DNA of 64,000 nt, taken from assembly GCF_000212815.1 (NCBI RefSeq), contig NZ_GL890985.1:661729-725728 (forward strand), read 5' to 3'. The DNA is from Streptococcus sanguinis SK49 (GTDB lineage: Bacteria > Bacillota > Bacilli > Lactobacillales > Streptococcaceae). The notes under the pieces are model-generated. The model searched no databases. It was given only the letters and a program-made list of their open reading frames with translations, and was not told the origin of the DNA. The translations under genes were made by a program, and so were the position numbers. Positions within the stretch are counted from its first letter, which is position 1, and each line of letters begins with the position of its first letter. Shown in pieces: positions 1 to 10,808 of the stretch.

Positions 1-4
1 ATTG

Positions 5-33
5 TTTGATTTTTTCTTAAGTTTTGCTATAAT
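5..33 (+). promoter_or_regulatory. Promoter of the tRNA pair
   Basis: A perfect TATAAT at 28-33 follows a -35-like TTTGAT (5-10) at 17 bp, or TTGATT (6-11) at 16 bp. It lies about 20 bp upstream of tRNA-Arg and probably drives both tRNAs. The position is inferred from consensus only. Confidence 0.6.
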
Positions 34-53
34 GAATATAATATGAATAGTGA

Positions 54-127
54 GCACCCTTAGCTCAACTGGATAGAGTACCTGACTACGAATCAGGCGG
101 TTAGAGGTTCGACTCCTCTAGGGTGCA
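54..127 (+). tRNA. tRNA-Arg (anticodon ACG)
   Basis: 74-nt cloverleaf. The acceptor arms GCACCCT (54-60) and AGGGTGC (120-126) pair over 7 bp and the discriminator is A127. The D-arm contains TAGCTCAACTGGATAGAG, the anticodon loop reads CTACGAA with anticodon ACG, and the T-arm has GGTTCGACTCC. ACG is read as ICG for CGU/CGC/CGA codons. No CCA is encoded. Confidence 0.95.
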
Positions 128-173
128 TTTGGAAGCGAAGTCTTAGGGCTCCGTTTTTAGATTGTTTAAGCAC

Positions 174-247
174 CGGGAAGTAGCTCAGCTTGGTAGAGTA
201 CTTGGTTTGGGACCAAGGTGTCGCAGGTTCGAATCCTGTCTTCCCGA
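174..247 (+). tRNA. tRNA-Pro (anticodon TGG)
   Basis: 74-nt cloverleaf. The acceptor CGGGAAG (174-180) pairs with CTTCCCG (240-246), with A247 as discriminator. The anticodon stem CTTGG/CCAAG encloses the loop TTTGGGA (anticodon TGG). It lies 46 nt after tRNA-Arg and is probably co-transcribed with it. Confidence 0.95.
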
Positions 248-260
248 CTAGATAACATAG

Positions 261-292
261 AAGATAGATGTACTAATCTATCTTTTTGTTTT
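261..292 (+). terminator. Terminator after tRNA-Pro
   Basis: Perfect 9-bp stem AAGATAGAT (261-269) / ATCTATCTT (276-284) followed by a T-rich tail. It closes the tRNA transcript. Confidence 0.8.
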
Positions 293-522
293 TAAGAAAA
301 CTGTATTTACAGTATTTATGACTTAGCTTACATAGGATTTAATTAGCGATATAATCTTTTAGAACTTCTGGTCTTGTCTTCTTTATATAATCCTATTTGA
401 AAGCAAGGGATTTGATTATTCAACTAGGTTTAGTTTGATTTTAAAGTCTAGTGTTCCAGAAGTTTAGTTTGTATCAAGCTGCTCAAATGTACTTTCCACT
501 TGAGATGAGTAATATTAAAGAT
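293..522. other. Non-coding stretch, no gene seen
   Basis: AT-rich sequence between the tRNA terminator and the DUF960 terminator. I see no ORF with a ribosome binding site, no RNA fold of a known class and no repeat. A 17-codon minus-strand fragment near 340-395 reads like a protein C-terminus but is preceded by stops, so it may be gene debris. Confidence 0.5.
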
Positions 523-566
523 AAAAACCTCTGATAGCGGTGAATAGTTGCCTTCAGAGGTTTTTT
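523..566 (-). terminator. Terminator of the DUF960 gene
   Basis: Stem AAAACCTCTGA (523-533) / TCAGAGGTTTT (554-564) with T runs on both sides, so it could work in either direction. It lies just downstream of the leftward DUF960 stop. Confidence 0.75.
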
Positions 567-587
567 ATATGTGTTGAGTATGATTTA

Positions 588-905
588 CTACATCAAAGAG
601 TATTCGTCAGATAGCATAATGGTTTCTTTGCCCTTGTTATCAACGATGTAGACTTTTCTAGGAAAGAAAGGGTCAAATTGATAGTTTAAGTCAAATGAAA
701 TAATGGTGTTGAAATTTTTTTGTGAGAATCGTAGGGATACTTTTCCTTGTCGGTTGATGATTTCGAACTTGAGGACTGGGCGAAGTTCAAAGACACCTTT
801 GAGATTGTTATCAATGATGTACCAGAATGAATCGACAATTTCTTCAGGGAGGCTCGTCATGATGCCAAAGCTGGCATATCGGCCGAGAGTATTTGTAAAT
901 GCCAT
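588..905 (-). CDS. DUF960 family protein
   Basis: 105 aa. The N-terminus (MAFTNTLGRYASFGIMTSLP) and the later 'SFDLNYQFDPFFP' segment are typical of DUF960, a small soluble protein family of streptococci, staphylococci and lactobacilli with no assigned reaction. The start at 905 has GGAG upstream on the minus strand (AAGGAGTCTCCC). It is monocistronic: a terminator follows the stop and the upstream DUF402 gene ends in its own terminator. There is no signal peptide or membrane segment. Family membership is from recall; the function is unknown. Confidence 0.85.
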   Translation of the reverse strand: MAFTNTLGRYASFGIMTSLPEEIVDSFWYIIDNNLKGVFELRPVLKFEIINRQGKVSLRFSQKNFNTIISFDLNYQFDPFFPRKVYIVDNKGKETIMLSDEYSLM

Positions 906-999
906 GGGAGACTCCTTTCTTACAGTCTGGATTTTCTTATATGATACCCGAAAATGCTTGAGATTGCAAGAATTTGACCTCTGGTGAGATCGAATTAGA

Positions 1000-1026
1000 C
1001 AAAAGAAAAAGAGCTTACGCTCTTTG
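1000..1026 (-). terminator. Terminator of the DUF402 gene
   Basis: Stem AAAGAGC (1008-1014) / GCTCTTT (1019-1025) with a TTTTCTTTT tail in the leftward direction, 7 bp beyond the stop codon of the DUF402 gene. Confidence 0.75.
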
Positions 1027-1032
1027 ACAACT

Positions 1033-1566
1033 TTATCGATTCTTTAGTTCAACATAACGTTTGTACCAAATATTGACATAAGCATCTGAAAATGGACCTC
1101 TTCCGTTGTTAATCCAATCAACTAGGATTTTGACATTTTCTTTGAGAATGAAATCCAAATCATCAGAATAGTGCATCTGTTTTTTGTGGCGTTCATATTC
1201 TTCTACATCCAACAGGCGTTTTTCACCATCAGCAAAGACTTTGACGTCTAAATCATAGTCGATGTATTTTAGAGCTTCATTATCCAGATAGTAAGGGCTG
1301 GCTAGGTTGCAGTAGTATGAAGTTCCATTGTCTCGAATCATGGCAATAATATTAAACCAGTATTTTTTATGAAAATAGACAATGGCTGGTTCACGTGTTA
1401 CCCAACGTCGGCCATCACTTTCTGTTACCAGTGTGTGGTCATTAACGCCAATAATGGCGTTTTCTGTTGTCTTTAGTACCATGGTATCTCGCCAGATGCG
1501 GTGAAGATTCCCATCATGCTTATAACTTTGAATTGTAATAAAGTCGCCTTCTTTTGGAAGTTTCAT
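1033..1566 (-). CDS. DUF402 nucleoside tri-/diphosphate phosphatase
   Basis: 177 aa, the usual length of the UPF0374/YgaC branch of DUF402. Characteristic parts are the N-terminal '[13 protein letters not shown]' stretch, the '[25 protein letters not shown]' core and acidic '[12 protein letters not shown]' residues, which in the studied staphylococcal member bind metal and nucleotide. Related enzymes hydrolyse nucleoside tri- and diphosphates in the cytoplasm. The gene has its own terminator and sits downstream of recX in the same direction, separated by 86 bp. Substrate preference cannot be read from the sequence. Confidence 0.85.
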   Translation of the reverse strand: MKLPKEGDFITIQSYKHDGNLHRIWRDTMVLKTTENAIIGVNDHTLVTESDGRRWVTREPAIVYFHKKYWFNIIAMIRDNGTSYYCNLASPYYLDNEALKYIDYDLDVKVFADGEKRLLDVEEYERHKKQMHYSDDLDFILKENVKILVDWINNGRGPFSDAYVNIWYKRYVELKNR

Positions 1567-1652
1567 AACTTACCAACTTTCTACAATTTATAAGTTTATC
1601 TTCTTTATTGTAACATATTTTCATAGAAATGCATAAGTTTTCATAGAAAATC

Positions 1653-2429
1653 TTAAAGATATTCTCTCAGAGCGCTGGCGATGTCGGAGAAATCATAGCC
1701 TTTGCGAGCTAGAGCTTGGGTCAGACGCTGTTTTAAGTCATAGCCGTCGTATTTTTTTGAGTACTTATGGTATTGCTTCTCTAGCTCTTTATAGAGCAGT
1801 TCTTGCTGGTTTTCTTGGTCTTCTTCGATTTCCAAATGCTGATAGGCGGTTTTGGCTTGACTATAGGAAAAACCTTTGTTTATCAAGGATTGAAGAATTT
1901 TATCTTGTAAGGCCTTGCTGGGCAGTTTTCCCTGGTATTTTCTGAGCAGCTTTTGGGCAACCTTGTCTGTTAGTTCAGTGAAATCAAACTGGCTCAATTC
2001 GTCTTCAATAATAGTGCTAGAAATCCCTTTTTGACTGAGTTTTTGCTTGAGAACAAAAGCGCCTTTGTCACCAGTGAGAAGGTTGGATTGGATAAAAGAA
2101 TGAGCATATTTTCTATCATTAATCCAATTATCCTTTTTTAGATTGTCCAAAACATGGCTGATGGTTTCTGGTTGGATGTCGTGCTGCGTTAAGTAGTCTT
2201 TCACTTCCTTGACAGTTCTTTGCTTGAAGGAGAGATGGTAGAGGGCTAGATTTTTTCCGTAAGAAAATTGGGCATAGTCTTGAATTTCTTTTAGCTCCTG
2301 CTCTGTGATTTCCATTCCTTTGGACAGCATGAAGCGAACGATGGTGTCTTCTGTAATATAGAGCTTTTCACTGTCGTCCAACTCCAAGAGGTAGAGTCTT
2401 TTTTTCTTTTCGATTTTTGTGATTTTCAT
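1653..2429 (-). CDS. recX: Recombination regulator RecX
   Basis: 258 aa. This is the long firmicute form of RecX, with an N-terminal extension of about 50 residues followed by three tandem three-helix RecX repeats ('[19 protein letters not shown]', '[14 protein letters not shown]', '[15 protein letters not shown]'). RecX binds RecA filaments and modulates their growth. The start codon lies 26 bp downstream of the stop of the APH-like gene, so the two are probably one leftward transcript. RecX/rlmD adjacency is common in streptococci. Confidence 0.93.
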   Translation of the reverse strand: MKITKIEKKKRLYLLELDDSEKLYITEDTIVRFMLSKGMEITEQELKEIQDYAQFSYGKNLALYHLSFKQRTVKEVKDYLTQHDIQPETISHVLDNLKKDNWINDRKYAHSFIQSNLLTGDKGAFVLKQKLSQKGISSTIIEDELSQFDFTELTDKVAQKLLRKYQGKLPSKALQDKILQSLINKGFSYSQAKTAYQHLEIEEDQENQQELLYKELEKQYHKYSKKYDGYDLKQRLTQALARKGYDFSDIASALREYL

Positions 2430-2455
2430 AGGGGATTTTGGTAAATTCCTTTCTT

Positions 2456-3232
2456 CTAGCTAAATGCTTCAAAGGCAGCTATCAAGCGTAGTTTATCGGT
2501 ATCAACATCCTTCCTGCCATAGTAGTCAAGAAAGAGCTCTGCATATTGACGGTCAGATAAATTATAAGTAAGAGACCAGATGGCCCAGTAAAGGTCAATG
2601 TGGCGATCACTGAGGCCAGCGAGGCCAACGTCAATAAAGCAGGAGAAGGTTTCTGCGTCTTTCAGAATGAAATTAGGCAAGCAGGCATCTCCGTGGATCA
2701 AGGCGTCCGCCGTCAGTAGCTGTCCCTGCTCTTGGATAAGCTGGTAGGCTTCCTCACGACTTGAGATGTGAAATTGAGGCAGCAAGGCTTTTTGATAAAA
2801 GCATCCTTTCCGATAATTTTCCTCTACTTGTTCTTTGTAGTGTTGAAGGCGATGCTTGATTGGGAAATGCTGGGGTTGGATGCTGTGAAGTTTTTTGAGT
2901 GCGGCAGCCATCGTTTGGCAAAGTTCTTCTGGCTGTTGGAGAAAGGCTAGGGCGTCCTTGCCCTCGGCTTCTTTAGTCAGCAGGTAGTCCTTATCTGCTG
3001 CCAGGTAGTGAATGACAGGCACACCGAGTCCTTGCTTCTCAAACCATTTGGCAAGTGTCGCTTCTTGGGCTAACTGGCCTTTTTGGTCGATTTTCAAATA
3101 ATAGCCCGTATCAACATAGAAAACGCTGGCTCCGGAATGTGAGGAGCTGTCGTAAAAGTTGGCTCTCTCTAGATAAGTTCGTATTTGCTCAGGGAATTGG
3201 GCTAGTGGAAGGGATATTTTTTCTGCTTTCAT
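2456..3232 (-). CDS. APH(3')-like aminoglycoside phosphotransferase family kinase
   Basis: 258 aa from the ATG at 3232; an upstream in-frame ATG at 3256 would add 8 residues but overlaps the -10 element. The kinase signature is clear: catalytic loop 'HGDACLPN' as in APH(3')-I/II, then '[16 protein letters not shown]' carrying the metal-binding Asp. Enzymes of this fold phosphorylate aminoglycosides or other hydroxyl compounds with ATP. A chromosomal copy next to recX suggests a housekeeping small-molecule kinase rather than acquired resistance, but the sequence does not settle the substrate. The stop precedes recX by 26 bp. No clear ribosome binding site: the extended -10 TGTTACAAT ends 7 bp before the start, so the mRNA may be leaderless. 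Confidence 0.8.
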   Translation of the reverse strand: MKAEKISLPLAQFPEQIRTYLERANFYDSSSHSGASVFYVDTGYYLKIDQKGQLAQEATLAKWFEKQGLGVPVIHYLAADKDYLLTKEAEGKDALAFLQQPEELCQTMAAALKKLHSIQPQHFPIKHRLQHYKEQVEENYRKGCFYQKALLPQFHISSREEAYQLIQEQGQLLTADALIHGDACLPNFILKDAETFSCFIDVGLAGLSDRHIDLYWAIWSLTYNLSDRQYAELFLDYYGRKDVDTDKLRLIAAFEAFS

Positions 3233-3240
3233 ACTTTTAT

Positions 3241-3281
3241 TGTAACATATTCTCAACTAATGCGAGGCAGCGTGGTATAAT
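3241..3281. promoter_or_regulatory. Divergent extended -10 promoters for aph-like/recX and rlmD
   Basis: Rightward TGGTATAAT ends 6 bp before the rlmD ATG (3288). Leftward TGTTACAAT (complement of 3241-3249) ends about 7 bp before the aph-like ATG (3232). Both have the TGn extension and no convincing -35. A start about 7 bp below each -10 would place +1 at or very near the ATG, giving leaderless transcripts in both directions. Confidence 0.6.
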
Positions 3282-3287
3282 AGAAGC

Positions 3288-4658
3288 ATGAATGTGAAAG
3301 TGAAACAAAGAATCCCTTTGAAAATTAAGAAAATGGGGATTAATGGGGAAGGGATTGGATTTTATAAGAAAACGCTGGTCTTTGTGCCAGGGGCTTTGAA
3401 GGGTGAGGAAGTCTACTGTCAGGTGACTAAGGTTCAGCGTAATTTCATCGAGGCCAAGCTCTTGACCATTAACAAGCGGTCGAAATTTCGGGTGGAGGCG
3501 CCTTGTGAGATTTATGATAGCTGCGGGGGCTGTCAAATCATGCACCTCCACTATGACAAGCAGTTGGAGTTTAAGGAAGATTTGCTGCGTCAGGCCTTGA
3601 AAAAATTTGCGCCAGCTGGTTACGAAAACTATGAGATTCGTCCGACCATTGGTATGCAGGAGCCGCTCTATTATCGGGCTAAGCTGCAGTTTCAGACTCG
3701 GAAGTTCAAGGATGAGGTCAAGGCTGGGCTCTATGCCCAGAATTCCCACTATCTGGTCTCGCTGAAAAACTGTCTGGTTCAGGACAAGGTAACGCAACAG
3801 ATCATCAATAAGGTGGCTCGGCTTTTAGGCAAGTACAGGCTGCCTATCTATGATGAGAGAAAGACAGCTGGAGTACGCACGGTCATGATTCGCAGGGCCA
3901 GAAAGACAGGTCAGGTGCAGATGATTTTTGTGACGGGGCGTAAGCTGGACTTTTCTCCAGTCGTTCGAGACCTAGTGGCTGAATTTCCAGAGTTGGAGAC
4001 AGTGGCGGTCAATTATCATACGAGCAAGTCCAGTGAGATTTACGGGGATAAGACAGAGATTATCTGGGGCGAGAAGGCCATCCAAGAAGGAGTGCTGGAC
4101 TATGAGTTCTCCCTATCGCCTCGAGCTTTCTATCAGCTCAATCCTGAGCAGACAGAGGTGCTCTACGGGGAGGCGGTTAAGGCGCTGGATGTGACGAAAG
4201 AAGATCATTTGATTGATGCCTATTGCGGAGTGGGGACCATCGGCTTTGCCTTTGCTAAAAGGGTTAAGTCTCTGCGTGGCATGGACATCATCCCTGAGGC
4301 CATTGAAGACGCCAAGCGCAATGCAAAAAAGATGGGCTTTGACAATACACTCTACGAAGCTGGAACGGCAGAGGAGATTATTCCTCGTTGGTACACTGAA
4401 GGTTATCGGGCGGATGCCTTGATTGTTGACCCACCGCGAACTGGTCTGGACGATAAACTGCTGGAGACGATTGTCCGTTATGCACCTGAAAAGATGGTCT
4501 ACGTTTCCTGCAATGTCTCAACTCTGGCTCGGGATCTGGTCAAGCTTTGTCAGGTCTACGATGTCCACTACATCCAGTCGGTTGATATGTTTCCGCATAC
4601 TGCTCGGACCGAGGCAGTAGTGAAATTGTCTAAGAGAAATAGCACTCGTTTGAGTTAA
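3288..4658 (+). CDS. rlmD: 23S rRNA (uracil-5-)-methyltransferase RlmD/RumA
   Basis: 456 aa. An N-terminal TRAM domain (about 1-60) is followed by an iron-sulfur motif with Cys73, Cys79 and Cys82. The C-terminal SAM methyltransferase has '[11 protein letters not shown]', 'VDPPRTGLD' and the nucleophile Cys408 in '[11 protein letters not shown]'. This class makes 5-methyluridine in 23S rRNA (U1939 in E. coli; in Gram-positives related enzymes can also modify U747). The start is ATG 3288 just below an extended -10, so the mRNA is probably leaderless. A terminator follows at 4695. Confidence 0.93.
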   Translation: MNVKVKQRIPLKIKKMGINGEGIGFYKKTLVFVPGALKGEEVYCQVTKVQRNFIEAKLLTINKRSKFRVEAPCEIYDSCGGCQIMHLHYDKQLEFKEDLLRQALKKFAPAGYENYEIRPTIGMQEPLYYRAKLQFQTRKFKDEVKAGLYAQNSHYLVSLKNCLVQDKVTQQIINKVARLLGKYRLPIYDERKTAGVRTVMIRRARKTGQVQMIFVTGRKLDFSPVVRDLVAEFPELETVAVNYHTSKSSEIYGDKTEIIWGEKAIQEGVLDYEFSLSPRAFYQLNPEQTEVLYGEAVKALDVTKEDHLIDAYCGVGTIGFAFAKRVKSLRGMDIIPEAIEDAKRNAKKMGFDNTLYEAGTAEEIIPRWYTEGYRADALIVDPPRTGLDDKLLETIVRYAPEKMVYVSCNVSTLARDLVKLCQVYDVHYIQSVDMFPHTARTEAVVKLSKRNSTRLS

Positions 4659-4694
4659 TTAGAAACAGCTCGCTAAAGTTGATAAATCATTCTA

Positions 4695-4741
4695 AAAAGG
4701 ACTTAGTTTTCTTGTAATACAGGGCTAAGTCTTTTCTTTTG
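4695..4741 (+). terminator. Terminator of rlmD
   Basis: Stem GACTTAG (4700-4706) / CTAAGTC (4725-4731) followed by TTTTCTTTTG. Confidence 0.8.
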
Positions 4742-4810
4742 TCAAAATTACAATGGTTTTTATCGGAAGAGTAAGTTCGGAAGGTTAGTCTCCGTCTAAT
4801 CACTTAGTAA

Positions 4811-4838
4811 AAAAGAGAACACTCGTTAAGTGTTCTCC
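4811..4838 (-). terminator. Terminator of the glp operon
   Basis: On the minus strand GAGAACACT / AGTGTTCTC (4815-4823 and 4829-4837, loop of 5) is followed by TTTTTTA. It ends the glpK-glpO-glpF transcript just beyond glpF. Confidence 0.85.
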
Positions 4839-4855
4839 AATGGCAATCAGTTATA

Positions 4856-5560
4856 TTAGAATAAACCGAAGACTAGGACTGCAAGGACGGCACCAATAAT
4901 TGGTCCGACAACTGGAATCCAAGCATAGCTCCAATCACCATTTCCTTTGTTTGGAATCGGAAGGAGACTGTGCATGAGACGAGGTCCTAAGTCACGAGCT
5001 GGGTTGAGGGCATAGCCAGTTGTTCCACCAAGTGAGAGACCAATCCCGACAATCAATGTTCCGACTGCAAAAGTGCCAATGCCCGCTTGCAGCTTATAAA
5101 GTCCAAGAGCGAAGATAGTCAGCACAAGGACAAAAGTTCCAAGGATTTCGCTAATCAGGTTAGAGAAGGTATCTTTGATAGCTGGGCCTGTGCTGAATGT
5201 CCCCAGGACGTTAGCCGGATTTTCTTCAGCGAGATAGTGAGGTTTGAACTGTAGGAAGACGAGGAACTGTCCGACCATAGCACCTGCAAACTGAGCAAGG
5301 ACGTAAGGAAGAACAGATGCCCAAGGCAAATCACCTTTCAGAGCTACTCCGATAGTTAGGGCAGGATTCAGATGGGCTGGGCCAAGGTTGCCAGATACAA
5401 AAGCAGCGATGGCAACAGCAATCCCCCATCCCATGGTAATCACAATCCAGCCTGAATTGTGACTCTTGGTTTTGGGAAGAACCACACCTGCAACGACGCC
5501 ATTTCCCAGAAGGAGCAAGAGCAGTGTTCCTAAAAATTCGCCAAATATTTCTTTCATCAT
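4856..5560 (-). CDS. glpF: Glycerol uptake facilitator GlpF
   Basis: 234 aa, six predicted membrane helices with the two aquaporin half-loops 'HLNPALTIG' and 'ALNPARDLGPR'. The Asp after the second NPAR is the hallmark of aquaglyceroporins, which pass glycerol rather than only water. It is the last gene of the leftward glpK-glpO-glpF operon, 67 bp after glpO, and lets glycerol in for GlpK to trap. ATG codons at 5560 and 5557 are both possible; GGAG lies about 10 bp upstream. Confidence 0.95.
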   Translation of the reverse strand: MMKEIFGEFLGTLLLLLLGNGVVAGVVLPKTKSHNSGWIVITMGWGIAVAIAAFVSGNLGPAHLNPALTIGVALKGDLPWASVLPYVLAQFAGAMVGQFLVFLQFKPHYLAEENPANVLGTFSTGPAIKDTFSNLISEILGTFVLVLTIFALGLYKLQAGIGTFAVGTLIVGIGLSLGGTTGYALNPARDLGPRLMHSLLPIPNKGNGDWSYAWIPVVGPIIGAVLAVLVFGLF

Positions 5561-5627
5561 CTATATTACTCCATTTAAAAGAAGGGGTGGCAGACAGTTC
5601 TTGGTCTACCGCCTCTTCTCATATTTT

Positions 5628-7454
5628 CTATTTTTTTAATTCTTCTAAATCGTTATTTGCAAGGGCAGCTTGAACATCATTTCGATAAGCTGCTTTTTCA
5701 TCTTCTGTCCAGTCGTAGAATCGTCCCATTTCATCCAGAACAGGCTCTACAATAGCATCTAAACTATCTCGCATAAAGAGCATGTGATTTGTCCGGCGAA
5801 GCAGGAAGTCAACTGGGCTGAGTGCTAATTCATTACGCATAGCATAGTGCAGTGACAAGGTATCTGCCAGGCTGAGACCTGGTGCTTGCTCAATGCTGTG
5901 AGCGAGGGCAAAGACTTTAGGAGCATTTGATCCGTAGAGGTTTGCAAGATAGGAGGCTTCTTTGCTGTCTAAGCCGCGTGAGACACCAAGTTGAGCAAAA
6001 GCTTCGATTTCGGAATCTACATTTGCTGGATTGAGCTCTCCGCCTGAAACAGGGTAGGTCTTAGAGTTGATGAGCTTGAAGCTGCGGTCGAATTCTGCTT
6101 TTAAGATTTCAACCACGCGCTCCATAGCGCCTTCCGCCATCTTACGATAGTCCGTAATCTTACCGCCAGCAAGGGTCAAGAGGCCATTGTTATCACGTTC
6201 TAAGCTGGAACCGCGAGACACGGCTGATGGATCCAAGTGTTTTTCAGATGTGCTGCTTTCGAGTTGTATAACAGCTGCCTCGACATCCTCACGGGATTTT
6301 TCTTTAGCCAAATAGCTTTCAACGGTCGCAATCAGTGCATTGAAGCTTTCGTCGCTAATGGTACCGTTGTTTCCGCCGTTGTAGTCAGAAGCGCTATTGC
6401 CTGCAATCAGAGGGCGCAGACCTGCCCAGCTACTTTCGATGTCGTCAATTGAGATCTTTGCTTCTGGGAAGCGATTATTGACAATGCCCAAGAGGTAATC
6501 CACATCTTCCTGAGTCACTTTTGGATGCTCTAGGTCGCCAGTGTAGTCAGTGTCTGTCGTACCAAAGTAGGTTTTATTTTCACGTGGAAGGACAAAGACC
6601 ATCCGGCCGTCTCCCAAGCCTGTATCAAAGTAAACTGGCTGAGAAACCTTGATCTTGCTAGAGTCAACTACCAAGTGAACTCCCTTGGTTGGACGCATTT
6701 GTGAGTATTGCTCACCGTCATTTGATAGATTGCGCACCTTATCGCTCCAAGGTCCAGTTGTGTTGATGACCAAGCGAGCCTTGATTTCAAAGACTTCATC
6801 TGTCAAGAGGTCACGCGCAACGACGCCTGTAATCTTTCCAGCTTCATCAAAGAGGAAGCCTTCTGCCTTTACATGGTTGGCAATCAGGGCGCCGTCTTGG
6901 TTGGCGCGTTTGATATTTTCAATCACGAGGCGAGCGTCGTTGTTGCGGAAGTCAAGATAGACACCACCGCCGACTAAGCCTTCCTTCTTAAGTTCAGGTT
7001 CCCGTTCTAGGACTTCTTCCTTGCTCAAGACCTTGTTGGCAGCAGGAGTGTTGTTAACACCAGCCAAGAGGTCGTAGAGGTCCATAGCAACTTTGAGGCG
7101 GAAGAGGCTGAAAGTTGCGCCATCTTCTTCATAGACTGGAAGCAACATAGGATCTGGTTTTGGAATATGAGGGGCAATTTGCTGGACCACAGCACGCTCA
7201 GAAACTGTATCTGAGACCACCTCTACGTCGAATTGTTTGAGGTAACGAAGGCCACCATGGACCAGTTTGGTAGAACGGCTAGAAGTCCCTTCTGCAAAGT
7301 CCTGCATTTCAATCAGACCAGTCTCCAGGCCACTTGCAGCTGCTTGCAAGGCTACTCCAGCACCGGTAATCCCGCCGCCAATAATCAGGAGGTCCAAGGT
7401 GCGTTCCTGCATTTTTTTTATCGATAATTCACGTGTTTTCTTTGAAAATTCCAT
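5628..7454 (-). CDS. glpO: Alpha-glycerophosphate oxidase GlpO
   Basis: 608 aa FAD enzyme. 'LLIIGGGITGAG' near residues 22-33 binds FAD. The protein has the extra segment of about 50 residues after 'GLRPLIAG' that separates streptococcal/enterococcal GlpO from the GlpD dehydrogenases. It oxidises sn-glycerol 3-phosphate to dihydroxyacetone phosphate with O2, releasing H2O2, which in oral streptococci contributes to peroxide output. It lies between glpK (68 bp upstream) and glpF. The RBS is weak, suggesting coupling to the upstream gene's transcript. Confidence 0.95.
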   Translation of the reverse strand: MEFSKKTRELSIKKMQERTLDLLIIGGGITGAGVALQAAASGLETGLIEMQDFAEGTSSRSTKLVHGGLRYLKQFDVEVVSDTVSERAVVQQIAPHIPKPDPMLLPVYEEDGATFSLFRLKVAMDLYDLLAGVNNTPAANKVLSKEEVLEREPELKKEGLVGGGVYLDFRNNDARLVIENIKRANQDGALIANHVKAEGFLFDEAGKITGVVARDLLTDEVFEIKARLVINTTGPWSDKVRNLSNDGEQYSQMRPTKGVHLVVDSSKIKVSQPVYFDTGLGDGRMVFVLPRENKTYFGTTDTDYTGDLEHPKVTQEDVDYLLGIVNNRFPEAKISIDDIESSWAGLRPLIAGNSASDYNGGNNGTISDESFNALIATVESYLAKEKSREDVEAAVIQLESSTSEKHLDPSAVSRGSSLERDNNGLLTLAGGKITDYRKMAEGAMERVVEILKAEFDRSFKLINSKTYPVSGGELNPANVDSEIEAFAQLGVSRGLDSKEASYLANLYGSNAPKVFALAHSIEQAPGLSLADTLSLHYAMRNELALSPVDFLLRRTNHMLFMRDSLDAIVEPVLDEMGRFYDWTEDEKAAYRNDVQAALANNDLEELKK

Positions 7455-7522
7455 AATTACACACTTTCTAACTTAGTCGTTTCATACTTCTACTGACTTG
7501 ATTATCAAAATATGAATCAGTA

Positions 7523-9157
<1,635 letters not shown>

Positions 9158-9162
9158 TCACA

Positions 9163-9190
9163 AAGAAACCTGGATTTCTCCAAGTTTCTT
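9163..9190 (-). terminator. Terminator of the Mga-type regulator gene
   Basis: The 11-bp stem AAGAAACTTGG / CCAGGTTTCTT on the minus strand starts at the stop codon and is followed by a weak T tract. Confidence 0.55.
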
Positions 9191-10616
9191 AATGAAATAT
9201 CATGTGACGGATTTGTGCCAAATCTTCCAAATCCAAGTCATTTTTTAAATAATAGATAGGAACCTGCTGGGCCTGATGAATAGGATTGTTGGTGATGATG
9301 AGGTCATAATTTCTGGTAAGGTCGTAGGATTCAATCGTAATAAAGCGATTGTACTCTAAGTACCGTCTTAAAATGGCAGTCATCCTGGAAACAACGATAA
9401 AGCTATCTATCAAGTCCATTCCTATCTTGATGACTTGACCGTCGTTTTCAGCAATGTACTCCATCAGCTGGAGCCATTCCCACAAAACCTTTTTATCCAG
9501 AGATGTTCCCTGTTGAAAAATAGGGAGTTTACTAAAAATAGTGTCTGCCACTTGTCGATAATCGTATTCGCTCCACAAGTATGGGTGGCGCAATTCCAAG
9601 TTGTGCTTGTATTTGTCTTGCAAGAGATAGCCTTTGAAAAGAAAGACACTGGCGCAGAGCTGGCTAAGTTCGTAGGTCACCTGATCCTCAATATAATCCC
9701 CTAGCAAGTCCTGACCCTTCATCTCTTGAATCAGTTGCGTAATCAGACTGGCAATTTCACCGCCAAAGCCCAGAATATACTCCATGGTGTGCAAGGGCAG
9801 AATCCGATGGGAAAGCAGAAATGAAAAGAAAATCATCATTTCCCCGTCTTCCTGACTCAGAGTGATGTGCTGTCCGGCAAAGAAATCATTTGTTCGGCGA
9901 TGCAAGCGTTGATAGAAGATGTTTTCAAAATAGCCCTGCATTTTCTGCTCGATGTTTTGGAATTGACAGGCATTGACTCTTAGGCGCTGTTGGGTAATAT
10001 GTGCCCAAAGAGCCAAGTCCAATCGCTGTCCTTGAGAGAGTTGGGCTCCACAGAGTTCTTCTAAGACGGCAACTTCCTGCCTTCTTTCTGGTTTTTGAAG
10101 TTCTTTTTCCCAATCTTGACTAGACCAAACCTTACGAAAGAGGCAGAAATAAAAATAGCGGATCTGGTGCTCAGGACCTTTTAAGCGGCCGTTTTGGATA
10201 GATAGCTCAAACTCTGATAAAATCTGATTTAAACCAGATATATGACGGCCGAGTGTTGCTTCACTGATCATGAGCTCCTGAGCTAACTGATGGGCTAAAA
10301 ACTGCTGATGGTAGAGCAGGTGGGTTAAAATCTGGTATTTGATGGCATTGCTCAAAAAGAGTCTGCGAATATCCCGTCCCTTGGTATCAGATGCGATGGA
10401 CAGAATGAGCGTTTCTTCCTGAAGCTGGATGGATACAGCTGCATGATGGTCCATAGCCTTGTCGTTAATCAGGCTAATGTACTTGGTCAAGGTTGCTTTC
10501 GAGAAGCCTGTTTCAGACATAACGTCTTTCAAACTGGATGTAGAATGCTGCTGTAAATAAGACAGGACAATAAACTGCCCCGCTTCACTCTTTTCCATTA
10601 AGTCTGCAAGATACAT
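9189..10616 (-). CDS. Mga-family helix-turn-helix regulator
   Basis: 475 aa. The N-terminus holds two winged-helix/HTH segments: 'SLKDVMSETGFSKATLTKYI' around residues 30-50 and 'LAQELMISEATLGRHI' around 110-130, the second being the Mga-type HTH. A PRD-like middle region and a C-terminal EIIB-like part ('YDLIITNNPIH') follow, as in Mga/AtxA-class regulators controlled by PTS phosphorylation. It is transcribed in the same direction as glpK and 157 bp upstream of it, but terminated separately. The gene next to glpK in related streptococci is of this type, so glp control is likely though not proven. Confidence 0.82.
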   Translation of the reverse strand: MYLADLMEKSEAGQFIVLSYLQQHSTSSLKDVMSETGFSKATLTKYISLINDKAMDHHAAVSIQLQEETLILSIASDTKGRDIRRLFLSNAIKYQILTHLLYHQQFLAHQLAQELMISEATLGRHISGLNQILSEFELSIQNGRLKGPEHQIRYFYFCLFRKVWSSQDWEKELQKPERRQEVAVLEELCGAQLSQGQRLDLALWAHITQQRLRVNACQFQNIEQKMQGYFENIFYQRLHRRTNDFFAGQHITLSQEDGEMMIFFSFLLSHRILPLHTMEYILGFGGEIASLITQLIQEMKGQDLLGDYIEDQVTYELSQLCASVFLFKGYLLQDKYKHNLELRHPYLWSEYDYRQVADTIFSKLPIFQQGTSLDKKVLWEWLQLMEYIAENDGQVIKIGMDLIDSFIVVSRMTAILRRYLEYNRFITIESYDLTRNYDLIITNNPIHQAQQVPIYYLKNDLDLEDLAQIRHMIFH

Positions 10617-10774
10617 ACGAAAACCCTCTCAATTCACTAATCTTAGCTTATCACAAAAGGGAAAAAAGACGAAGCAATGTGCTTCATTTTTTATTATCGT
10701 TGTCTAAGGAAATAATAAATTGAAACAATCTGTCATTATGTCTATCTTAATTCGTTATTCCATTTCTTTTGAAC

Positions 10775-10808
10775 AAGCATAAGAGGAGCAGATACTTATG
10801 CTTTTTTG
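10775..10808 (+). terminator. Orphan hairpin with T tract
   Basis: Perfect 9-bp stem AAGCATAAG (10775-10783) / CTTATGCTT (10794-10802) followed by TTTTTGCTTT. No gene ends here on the plus strand. A weak promoter-like TTGAAA-17-TATCTT lies at about 10721-10749. It may end a very short transcript or protect the next gene from read-through. Confidence 0.45.

Noticed and set aside
340..395. Minus-strand 17-codon fragment reading like a protein C-terminus
   Set aside because: Stops lie immediately upstream in the same frame and no homologue comes to mind; too short to call a pseudogene.
3237..3797. 186-aa minus-strand open frame
   Set aside because: Antisense to the rlmD 5' half; no RBS, no family motif. 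rlmD has full conserved motifs.
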